DNA from: Thozetella sp. PMI_491
Lineage: Eukaryota; Ascomycota; Sordariomycetes; Chaetosphaeriales; Chaetosphaeriaceae
Assembly (NCBI GenBank): GCA_021432635.1
Contig: MU270030.1
Coordinates: forward strand, 1,066,464 to 1,130,463
DNA length: 64,000 bases
Direction of reading: 5' to 3'
In this document: positions 55,794-64,000 of the stretch, piece by piece
Layout of the letters: every line of letters begins with the position of its first letter
Position numbering within the stretch: position 1 is the first letter of the stretch
Program-made: the position numbers and the translations under genes
The notes under the pieces: model-generated
The model's database searches: none
Told to the model about the DNA's origin: nothing
Seen by the model: only the letters and a program-made list of their open reading frames with translations

Positions 55794-57596
55794 ATGGACG
55801 ATTGGCTGAATCTCTTGCCTTTCTTGGACGGACAGGATGAGACCCTAGTTGGGCCTCCACTAGGCGCAAGCCATGACCCATCACCCGCCGACGGCACCAA
55901 TGCCAACCAGCCAGATCCCAACCCGGGGGCTCTCGAGCTTGGCATGTCAACATGGTTTCCGAACGAGGACGAGGATTTTCTTGTGGGGATAACGGATTTC
56001 CATGCGGGGATGGCCAACGCTTTCCCGGCCGGCAATACAGATACCCGGCCCACAATCGATGACTTCTTCCGGAGTAACGGCGCACGGCGGCCGCCCATGC
56101 CGTGCAACAACTGCCAACGGTTTCGACTGCAGTGCTTGATTCTGCAGACCACTACGGCTAATCCTAATCCGGTCTCGTGCTGCTCTAGCTGCGCCGCTCT
56201 GTTCCGCGACTGTAGTCTGGCGGAGCAGGGCAAGCGGGTGGCTGCCGGCTTTGAGACGTCAGAGCCTGTCATCGGGCACCTCCATGGCATCGGCGAAGAA
56301 GACTCCCTGAGTTTCTCAAATTTTGCCGCTGCCGCACCCCAAAGCACTACTCTTGCCCGAACGCAACCCATCATAGCGAGCAAGCGCGCCAGCTCTCGCG
56401 CCGTCCACAAGACACGGCCCTTGCGGAACTGGTTGGCGTGCCACCTAGACAATCCGTACCCGACCGAACAAGAGAAAGAAGGGCTAGCGAAGCAATCCGG
56501 GCTAAGCAAAGCACAGGTCGTCAACTGGTTCGCCAACGCGCGCCGGCGTCAGAAGCAGTCGGCCCAGGCGACAGCCCATAACCGCATCCACCCAACCGGA
56601 TCTCCTATGCCGTCGCCATTAGCAGACATGACACCGCTAGAGCGATGGCGTCACTCTCCCCCGGAAGACGACTCCGTCTCTACATCTGCCATTGAGAAAA
56701 TCCTGAAAAGCAGCGCGGCAGCTCTCCCGAGATCTGCAGACAACAGCGACCACGAGCGTATTAAATCACCTAGCAGTACAGGTTCATCCATCTATGCGGA
56801 CTTCAGACCTCGTTATGCAGGATCCAACTCGGGGTCTTCATCTTTTGTCTCGTACGGCACTGTCGAGGATGGCGGTGCTTCCTTCTCTGTATCTCAACAC
56901 GGCTCCGACGATAGCCGGTCTGATGCACCGGTCTTTAAACCACGCCTTAAGCGGCCCAGAGACAGCTTATACGAATGTACATTTTGCCTCCGGAAATTCA
57001 ACATGAAGCACGACTGGAGCCGGCACGAGAGATCAGTTCATATGCCAAGTCTGGACACCTGGATCTGTGGGATCCCGCTGCCGCCAAGCCAGGCCCAGCT
57101 CGTCTGGCGCGTTAGCCACGACGCCCCAGAGTGTGTCTTTTGCGGCCAAGCGGCGCCGGACGAGGAGCACTTCCAGTCCCACGAATTCGAATCATGCCAG
57201 GAGCGCCCCGTCGAGGAGCGTACTTTCACACGCAAAGATCACCTGTGGCAGCACTTGTACAAGTTCCACGGCTGTCGGAAGTGGGACGGCTGGATACCAG
57301 ACCTCGCTAAGCTGCAGCAGACGCTCGACTGCACTCCGAGCCGCTGCGGCTTCTGCGACACTGCCATGGCCAGCTGGCACCTGCGGGCGGAGCATCTGGC
57401 AGCCCATTTCCGAGCCGGGATGACAATGTCTCAGTGGACGGGGACGACTGGGATGGGATGCCCAGAGCTATGGGAACCTACAGCCTCAAACTTTAACGGC
57501 CTTTCGTCTTCTGGAGTAGCGGGCGGAAAGTCTACGCAGGATCCAGACATATCAGAGCTGCTCAGATCGTGCACCGCTGCGCTTAGCAACCAATGA
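55794..57596 (+). CDS. Transcription factor: Zn-Cys cluster, TALE homeodomain and C2H2 zinc finger
   Basis: Single exon, 600 residues. A six-cysteine cluster (residues 104-140) has spacing C-x2-C-x6-C-x15-C-x2-C-x6-C, like a stretched binuclear cluster. The homeodomain (about 206-254) is of KN/TALE type with helix 3 [13 protein letters not shown]2H2 finger follows (Y-E-C-T-F-C...H-x4-H, 394-416) and further Cys/His pairs occur towards the C-terminus. The middle is Ser-rich and disordered. This composite architecture is known from fungal homeobox regulators. Nuclear DNA-binding protein. The frame extends 6 codons upstream without ATG, so the start at 55794 is preferred. Placed between a metabolic enzyme and a Zn2Cys6 regulator, it may control this neighbourhood, which is inference. 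Confidence 0.92.
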   Translation: MDDWLNLLPFLDGQDETLVGPPLGASHDPSPADGTNANQPDPNPGALELGMSTWFPNEDEDFLVGITDFHAGMANAFPAGNTDTRPTIDDFFRSNGARRPPMPCNNCQRFRLQCLILQTTTANPNPVSCCSSCAALFRDCSLAEQGKRVAAGFETSEPVIGHLHGIGEEDSLSFSNFAAAAPQSTTLARTQPIIASKRASSRAVHKTRPLRNWLACHLDNPYPTEQEKEGLAKQSGLSKAQVVNWFANARRRQKQSAQATAHNRIHPTGSPMPSPLADMTPLERWRHSPPEDDSVSTSAIEKILKSSAAALPRSADNSDHERIKSPSSTGSSIYADFRPRYAGSNSGSSSFVSYGTVEDGGASFSVSQHGSDDSRSDAPVFKPRLKRPRDSLYECTFCLRKFNMKHDWSRHERSVHMPSLDTWICGIPLPPSQAQLVWRVSHDAPECVFCGQAAPDEEHFQSHEFESCQERPVEERTFTRKDHLWQHLYKFHGCRKWDGWIPDLAKLQQTLDCTPSRCGFCDTAMASWHLRAEHLAAHFRAGMTMSQWTGTTGMGCPELWEPTASNFNGLSSSGVAGGKSTQDPDISELLRSCTAALSNQ

Positions 57597-57740
57597 TTGT
57601 CGGTGCAAAAGAATATATAAGCAAAACATATGGTAACGGGAAGGGTTTTGGCGGTTGGGTAATGAATTATGAATAAGGCTTGCGCCCGATAAGACTGCTC
57701 TTCGGAGCTTTGTATTTCTACAAGTTGAGAGGGGTATATA

Positions 57741-59540
57741 TCAAAACTTGAACTCGCCCTTGCTCGCAACAGATGCGAGAGCCGTGTCGCCCAAAATCCG
57801 TGCCACTACGCCCAGCTTCTCGCGTATCCAGGCTTTCTGGGGCTCAGGGACCCCTTCTGTACTAATCGCGACCGTCAATGGCCACGGCAGAAGGTAAACC
57901 ACCTTCGGCGTCACCTCGAACTCAGACAATGCCTCCGTATCGCTATCTGATGGCGGCCTAGAGGCGTGGTCGTCAAAAAAGCACTGGGTACCCGCGCATA
58001 TGTCGTCGGCATTCTCAGCCATGTTTTTCCGGCACTGGTTCAGTACAGCTTCTGATGACGGGTATACTACAGATTTTTCGGCCAACAAATTGAGTGACCG
58101 GCGAAATATGCCGTTCGTGATAAGTCGGAGTGCCCGATAGCGATTCCATAACGCGGCGTGAGCTAAAGAAGAGTAGTGATGCAGAGGTCCGCCGTTGGGA
58201 AGTCCACTATCTTTTTTCTGGGAGAGCGCGGGAAATTCGGAAACGTATCTCCACTCTTGGGGAAGAGACACAGGCCAGGTAGCCAAATCGGCGTCGAGCT
58301 TCTCTGCATCAGAAGCGATGTTCGTGACAGCCTCGGTGAATGGACTAAGGGAGCCAGGGTCTTTAAACAGCGAGATTGACCGGTTCCTAAGCACTAAGAC
58401 GCGGCCCATTAGTGTATCGAGCGACAGGCTCGGGCCCTCTTCGCCCCAGTCGGTGCCGTCGTCAAACCAGGGAGGCATGGGTGCCCCGCGCAATATGATG
58501 ATGCGAAGCTTTACCAGATAATAGTCAGCAAAGACCCATGTAGTAGATTGGTGGGTGCAAGAGCGACTCACGCATTGTCGACGGATGGCCCGGTCGAGGT
58601 CCGGGTTTGGAGGGAATCCGAGTTGTTTACGAATGTGCAGCAGCGAAGAGGCCCCCTTCTCGTGGCACACCTGTTCGAAGAACCGCGTGCCGACCTCATC
58701 CGGGAGTCTCGCAGTCGCCGGCTCACGATGTGCGAACATGATATTCTGGCCCCGGCTGTGTGAGCTTTGCCGGTAGAGCGTGGAGGGGATACGAACCTCA
58801 TAGCGACCCATCAGCATCATGGCAAGTATGATCTCGTCGATGTTGCCGCTCGAGAGATAGCCGAGCTCCTGCTGTGTCCGGACGACGCTCCTAGCGTACA
58901 CCCTCTGCGCCCGGCAGATTGCGGGCCGGACGCCCTTCCACCTCCCGAAGACGGCCAGCGAATACGAGGTGAGGGCCAGTTGCAGGCTAGAATCCGGCTG
59001 CGCATGGTCATAGTGTGGAAGAACAAAAGCCTCGAGCTCACGCCCAATCTGGGGCAGCTTGTTGTCCTCGGTGAAGAAGCTGCGCACGCAAAAGTTGAGG
59101 GCCTGCAGCTCCAGGGGGGTCGAGAGCGCTGGCCGCAGGGTACGCTGGGCCAGCACTGCTGCGAAGGCCTGGATCGTGGGCAGTTGGGTGATGGGCATAG
59201 CCTGGCCGGCGGAGACACGGGCCAGCGAGGCCGAGACCGCTGCGCGCGCCCTGGGCTGGCGCGGACGCCTAGGGCGGCCCTGGGCGAAGACGTTCTCGCT
59301 TCGGAAGCGCAGGCCGGTCTGTTCCTCCGAATCCCAGGTGCAGGACCTCTGGCCGACTCGGCAGCGGCCGCATAGAGGCCTCGCCAAGTCACACTGCGAT
59401 GGGCGTCAGGGCTGGTGGCGCACCGAGGACGGGGGGGGGCATCGCGCCGGGAATGAGGTCCCGGCGGATCGCGCGGGCGGGGCGCTCACCTTTACTCGTC
59501 GCTTCCTGCAGGTCTCACACCCAGGGCTTGGGTAGACCAT
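57741..59540 (-). CDS. Zn2Cys6 (GAL4-type) transcription factor
   Basis: Exons 59540-59490, 59393-58797, 58745-58572, 58511-57741; 530 residues. The DNA-binding cluster is split by intron 1 (96 bases): Cys8, Cys11, Cys18, Cys25, Cys28 and Cys35 with C-x2-C-x6-C-x6-C-x2-C-x6-C spacing and basic R-K-R-R-V-K. The remainder is the helical fungal regulatory domain (L-Q-A-L-N-F, S-Y-S-L-A-V-F-G, L-M-G-R-Y-E, A-H-A-A-L-W-N-R-Y-R-A-L-R). Introns 2 (58796-58746, 51 bases) and 3 (58571-58512, 60 bases) are in frame, so without transcript data they could be retained; I remove them because donors, branch sites and acceptors are good and the family pattern then aligns. Convergent with the homeodomain gene, 144 bases apart. 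Confidence 0.88.
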
Positions 59541-61444
59541 GGCGGGCGATGGGGCGCGATGGAAATGGAATGTACGCGGTGGCGGGAAGGGGGGTGTCGA
59601 GGGTCAAGAGAGACAAGGGTTTGTGTTTCGTCGCTCGGCACCTAGGGCGAGATGCGCCAGGGCGTCATGATCGGCCTTCCACAACAAAGCCGATTTTTGA
59701 GGTTGTCGTTCCTGCAGGGATGGAAGTAGGGAAATGGGGCCCGGGCGCCCCAGTCTCCAGAGTAGGCGGGGGACGCCTTAACCCCGAGCTCCGGCCAGGC
59801 CCAGGCCAAGGCTTGCCTGTAATGCTGTAATGCTGCGCCGGAGGAATGAATGTGCAAGCGCCGGCGAATAACGGCCGACGTGACGGCGCACAATTGCGGC
59901 GAGGGCAGCCCGGACCAGCAACGTTTGTGCTCGCAGGCCGCATTGGACGGGGCAAGTGACTCGGGCACGGGTAATATCCCGCGGGTTGTTTTGGTTATAC
60001 CGTTCGAGGCAGTGGAGCGCTGGGCCTGGTAGCACGAACCGCCTGCATGGGGCGATAGGAGCGCCACGGCATCCCGAATAGGAAGAGATGTCTGTCTTGG
60101 ACGCTTGGTGCTCACTCTCTGGCACGGGTGACTCGCCTATCGGATCGTTACATGTCGCTGCCATCAAGGAGAAAAAATGGAAGAGGTATTTTGATGGCGT
60201 ATGTGCGCGGGCGGGACTAGACGAGGAGGCGTAAGGGCCGACTCGCCTAATCATCCAGTCACCTAACCCATGGGGTGCCAGAGCGGCAGCACCCAGGTCC
60301 CCGTGTGGCTCGCACGCGCATAGTCAGCCACGGCAGGCCACCTAGGCAACTCATCGGCATGCAGTGGTCTTGTTTCGACATGACTCCGCCTATACCTGGT
60401 GTGGGGCCTCATATCTCAATCGTGCTCGACATGCAGCGGCGAGGCCTCATGTTGCCGGACTACTTCCGGGCACGGCCGAGTTTCCGAAAAGACACGATGC
60501 CTTTCATGTATCCATCTATAGCGCCGATCCGTCCAGAAGCCTATGCATCGCAGTATAGCTTATCGATGTATCTCGGCTGTCTTGCTGACCCCCAAGTCGA
60601 GTGTCTCAGTGCTACGGTGAGGGCTGCCGACTTATACGTCTACGGCCGGTCCCCCGGGGTATGGCCAACAGCGACTTCCACCTGGGGCCTTCTCGGTCGA
60701 TATGTTGGGTGAAAAGGCTCCAGGCACTGTTTTCGCATCTGAAGATCGCACCGGCTAGCATCGTGAACACCCGAGCGACCCGGGAGACATCTTGGCGACC
60801 GTTTTGTTACCGAGCGCCTTGCCGATCGCTGACGACGCCATACCCACTCTGAAGGGCGATGCCACGGTTCTAGCCCAGCTGCAAACACCCCAATGCTCTC
60901 TTTATGCTCGGATAAGCTCTCCCTTGCAGCAAGCAAGCATAGGCCGAGAACGAGAAACGGTGAGTAGGGCAGCGGGCCGTGGGGGTCTTCGTCGCGAGGG
61001 TCCAAAGCCAAGGCTACGACAAACGTCTAGCCTTAGCGCACACTAGACACATACAGTCGAGACCCTCTTCAGAGCCGGAGAGACACATTCGACATCAGAT
61101 CTTTGCCCTAGGCGGCTAGGAGCAGCATCGCGAGCAAATCTGTGCTAAGAAACACCGGTCGTGCATTCCCACGGAGGCTGGGCTGGGAGTACATCCGCAC
61201 CGTGCGAGCAAGTCTATTTTGGCTTGATTGATAAGAGTGAATATGTTCTGCGCAAACCTCATGCAGCCTCTGATCCTACGGCATTCCAGGGGCCAAATCG
61301 GCGATACGAGGCCAAGACTTCTCTCCCGGCGAACGGTTAGCTATCGGCGGGACGCGATGGCCGCACACCACATTCTAGCGGCCGCGACGCGGCGCGGCGC
61401 CAGGTAGCGCGGGTCGAGGCCCCAGCAGTCCGCCGTCAACCTGC
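59541..61444. other. Stretch without a supported gene
   Basis: About 1.9 kb with overlapping medium frames on both strands (up to 158 codons) lacking domains, signal peptides or ATG starts in good context. The left end is the promoter of the Zn2Cys6 gene. Confidence 0.45.
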
Positions 61445-61927
61445 TCACTTGCTTCCCGCTGCAAGCTTCTTTGCCTTGTTCTCATTTGCCTTCTGCATCA
61501 AGGCCATGAGCCCTTCGACCGTCGCCTTGCTGTCGAGAAACTCGACGATCCGGACAATCTTCTCGCCCGTCTCATCCAACGTGATGATGAAGATGTACTC
61601 GCCATGGTAGCCCCAGTACTCAGCGGGCTCTCCGTCCCTCACGTCGTCCCGAAATTCCGCCTGGGCAGTAGCCCACACAATGACCTGGTTGCTGCTCTCG
61701 CTCTCGATGTACTCCTTCCCCGTCACGGGAAAGCCGGTCATGACGTCCAGGAGATGCTCATGGTGCTTGAGGAACCCCTGCTTGTCGAAGGGCCCGGGAG
61801 GGTTGATCGACGCGGGTGCGAACTCCTGAGCGAAATCATCCGAGAGGAGGACTTTGAGCAGAGGGATATCCAAGGTCTCGAAGTGTTTGATGTACTTCTT
61901 GGCCGTCTTCATACGTGTCGACTCCAT
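61445..61927 (-). CDS. NTF2-like / SnoaL-like small protein
   Basis: Single exon, 160 residues. The order of elements is that of the NTF2-like fold: N-terminal helices (A-K-K-Y-I-K-H-F-E-T-L-D), a D-D-F-A-Q-E-F strand, a second helix with H-H-E-H-L-L-D, then three to four strands (V-I-V-W-A-T-A, G-Y-H-G-E-Y-I-F-I-I-T-L, K-I-V-R-I-V-E-F-L-D-S) and a Lys-rich C-terminal helix. This is the common fungal family of SnoaL-like proteins; members may bind or isomerise small molecules, but most are untested. Cytosolic. A TATATAA lies 171 bases upstream on the same strand. Confidence 0.88.
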   Translation of the reverse strand: MESTRMKTAKKYIKHFETLDIPLLKVLLSDDFAQEFAPASINPPGPFDKQGFLKHHEHLLDVMTGFPVTGKEYIESESSNQVIVWATAQAEFRDDVRDGEPAEYWGYHGEYIFIITLDETGEKIVRIVEFLDSKATVEGLMALMQKANENKAKKLAAGSK

Positions 61928-62576
61928 GATGGTTGAGGGATAAGATGGCGCTGCTTAGAGCTGACGAGATTTGCGGCTTTCGTGAAATGATTGCGACAAA
62001 TTACACAGGGCTGGATGAGATTTTATACAGACGAATCCTTGATACACTAAGAATCCCGTTACGGCCCTATCCGCGTGTTTGGCCCTCTAAAGGGCATTAT
62101 ATACGCCCGGAGACAAGTGGAAGCCGCTGGTAACTCCGGATGAGGAATTAGTCAGGTCCTCGGGATACAGGTGCGGGCATATCCACAATTTCCCGCAGCT
62201 AGTCCTTCCTGAGAACCCGATCCGACTTCACTGTTCGTCTAGGCGTGAGCACTTGGTTCCTGTTGGTCGAAATCAAGCGGTAAGGACGTTCTTGGCAAGT
62301 ATACGTAGATCAATTGCGCCAAATACCCTAGCTAGGTGGGTATCTAGTCCTGCAGGCCGCTGCAGGCAATCCCAGCCCTGTGCGGCAGACCAAGCTGTCC
62401 ACCCACAGTGGCTACGTACTAAACTAGGCACATACGAGCAAGCAAAGCCGAAGCTGGCTTCCCGGGCTTCTTCGGCCGCCAGCGCGGCACTGGCCTAAGC
62501 GAGGACCTCAAAGTCCTGCTTGACTACCTACCTAAGTAAGTAATCGACTCGAAAATATGTTCACCGGCAGTCCTCA
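61928..62576. other. Intergenic
   Basis: Promoter of the NTF2-like gene and 3' flank of the SAT4 gene. No gene. Confidence 0.5.
62098..62104 (-). promoter_or_regulatory. TATA box of the NTF2-like gene
   Basis: TATATAA on the minus strand, 171 bases before the ATG at 61927. Confidence 0.5.
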
Positions 62577-64000
62577 TCATGCCCAGTCGTCGGGACTATA
62601 CGCAGTCGTCTTGGTTTGCGCACGACCTGGCCATGTGACGCCCTGGTGCGTGTCGGTGTCGGTCGTCTCTGATGTGATGTGCACCATGGTCTCTACAACG
62701 ACTTGACCGTTGCCCGCGTTCGCGCTTGCGCTGGCCCCGCCGGCGTTCTCCACTGTCTCTACCACCATCTCGTCGTCACTGCTGTCGAATGCGATATGTG
62801 CCGCCACCGACGACTTGCCGTGCATCTGGCCCATCTCCACGGCCGGACCTAGATCGTACGGGTCCTTGGGTCCCCGGGCCACTCTCGAGCTCGTCGTGCC
62901 GACGTTCTGCACTCTCGAAGAGTCCGTCGTGTCCTCGCGGTGTCTCTTCCAGAAGGACCGGCTGAACAGCGGCCGCAGGATCGGCACGTTGACGGTGAAG
63001 ATGCCCACGATCGTCTCGCGGACCCCCCATCGGTTGATGTTCAGCGCCGACGGATGGTTGCCGAGTGTCTGGGTGACGCGAAGGATGGCTGCAGTGATGA
63101 CAAAGAGCCCCGAGGAAAGGAAGAGAGCGATCACGAGCTTCCTGTTGGGCAGTCTATCAGTAGGTGTGTTTATAGTCTCAGGCACCGCCCGCCCAATGGT
63201 GGCCGGCCTGGAGGCAAGGGGATTCGTACTGTCGAACAGGGATCTGGAGTTTCCAGAGAAGGGGCAGCGGAACTGAGAAGAGGGCTGCGTCCGTCAAGAC
63301 GTTCATGATGGTCGTGACAATGAAGTTCTGGCGTTTGAAGGTACAAACTTCTACGACCGGTTACAAGTTAGCAATCCGATAACGAGCAACTCGAAGCATA
63401 TTGCACATACCGCCGGGGTCTGGCACCACTCTGCGCGTGTTGTCAGCAATGCGAAATCAAAGAAGAGCCCATTGCGGCGTTGACCTACTGCCAGTTCTTC
63501 TGGATCGGGCGACAGCTCAGAGAGATCTAGCGACAGCAAGTCAGCCCCGCCCAGCCGCCTTGATCAATGGAGACCGCACTGTCAAAAACACCGAGATGTA
63601 GGAGATCGCGCATGCAACCGCTAGCCACTTCACGAGTCGGTTCTGCCAGAGCCCAAAGGTCATCCGTTTGAAGAAGAAGAGCATGGTGCCCTTCAGGCAC
63701 CAGATCAGCGTCGCGTACGAGTACCACGCCGCGAGTTCTTCCTTGGAGCCGAACTCGAACTGGGCGATTTCGTCGTCCGTAAGCGGCCTGATTTTCTGGA
63801 GTTGCCCTGATTCGACATTTGTTTTTGTATGATCTTGGGGCATCGTCGGCTCAGCATTGTCCGCCATGGAAGCGCGGTTGGGGACGGGTTGACTGACAGA
63901 TTATTGTCACGGTGGCTGCGTCCATCGTGTAGAACGCCAAGACAAGCACGGCGAAGAAGTCATCGCCCTGCAGTCCTCGGATGCCGACCGTCCGTATCCT
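62577..64000 (-). CDS. SAT4/PTH11-type integral membrane protein, partial (5' end beyond window)
   Basis: Exons visible: 64000-63898, 63833-63580, 63526-63489, 63430-63411, 63350-63230, 63141-62577; 366 residues, phases consistent. Landmarks of the fungal rhodopsin (SAT4) domain are clear: G-D-D-F-F-A-V, F-G-S-K-E-E-L-A-A-W-Y-S-Y, C-L-K-G-T-M-L-F-F-F-K-R-M-T, S-C-R-P-I-Q-K-N-W, N-V-L-T-D-A-A-L-F-S-V-P-L-P-L-L-W-K-L, and the end motif N-I-N-R-W-G-V-R-E-T-I-V-G-I, followed by a long Ser/Thr/Val-rich cytosolic tail with T-D-T-D. Exons 3 and 4 are 38 and 20 bases. The ATG at 63867 lies inside an intron and is not the start. Likely plasma-membrane receptor-like protein of unknown ligand; a different subfamily from the gene at 31510. 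Confidence 0.9.

Noticed and set aside
60275-60712. 145-codon plus-strand frame
   Set aside because: First in-frame start codon is far inside; composition is not protein-like and no domain was recognised.
63541-63867. ATG at 63867 as the start of the right-edge membrane protein
   Set aside because: The family continues in frame upstream across a 64-base intron to the window edge, and this ATG lies within that intron.
1-64000. tRNA genes, CRISPR arrays, transposons, PKS/NRPS/terpene synthase genes
   Set aside because: I looked for A/B-box pairs, regular spaced repeats, transposase or integrase motifs and large synthase signatures on both strands and found none that hold up; a covariance-model and HMM search would be needed to exclude them fully.

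Overview
The window is nuclear DNA of a filamentous ascomycete, most likely a Sordariomycete. Genes are broken by short introns (about 50 to 95 bases, GTRNGY donors, CTRAC branch sites). The families are typically fungal: PDR-type ABC transporter, SAT4/PTH11-type membrane proteins, GH18 chitinase with LysM domains, Zn2Cys6 regulator, endothiapepsin-type protease. I saw no tRNA, rRNA, CRISPR array, intact transposon, polyketide synthase, NRPS or terpene synthase. All gene models were spliced by hand from reading frame and splice signals.

Left part (1-19 kb): a partial unknown gene at the edge, an AAA ATPase relic, a small secreted protein, a broken beta-propeller gene, a long GC-rich stretch with no gene, an aspartic protease, a nine-exon phosphoesterase/phospholipase C, a decayed coding relic, a coiled-coil protein with a 7-base first exon, a decaying 117-bp tandem repeat and an ankyrin relic. 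The mix suggests an accessory region where genes are being lost.

Middle (19.5-36 kb): a full-size ABC-G transporter, three cytochrome P450 genes (two of the CYP7/CYP8 type with an unusual I-helix), an orphan first exon with its own TATA box, and a SAT4-type seven-helix protein. This looks like a metabolic or signalling neighbourhood without a recognisable backbone enzyme.

36-46 kb: a 1359-residue secreted chitinase of the LysM/CBM18 killer-toxin-like subgroup, divergently placed from a secreted protein of unknown function across an intergenic region with degenerate tandem repeats; an APH-type kinase-like protein; and a tandem pair of tiny paralogous secreted peptide genes (43 and 51 residues) with the same intron position, which an ORF caller would miss.

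46-60 kb: an aldo/keto reductase convergent with an MFS exporter, a fused PLP ammonia-lyase/M20 hydrolase, a homeodomain plus zinc-finger regulator divergent from it, and a Zn2Cys6 regulator. This is a plausible small catabolic or biosynthetic cluster. The right end holds an NTF2-like protein and a second SAT4 gene running off the edge.
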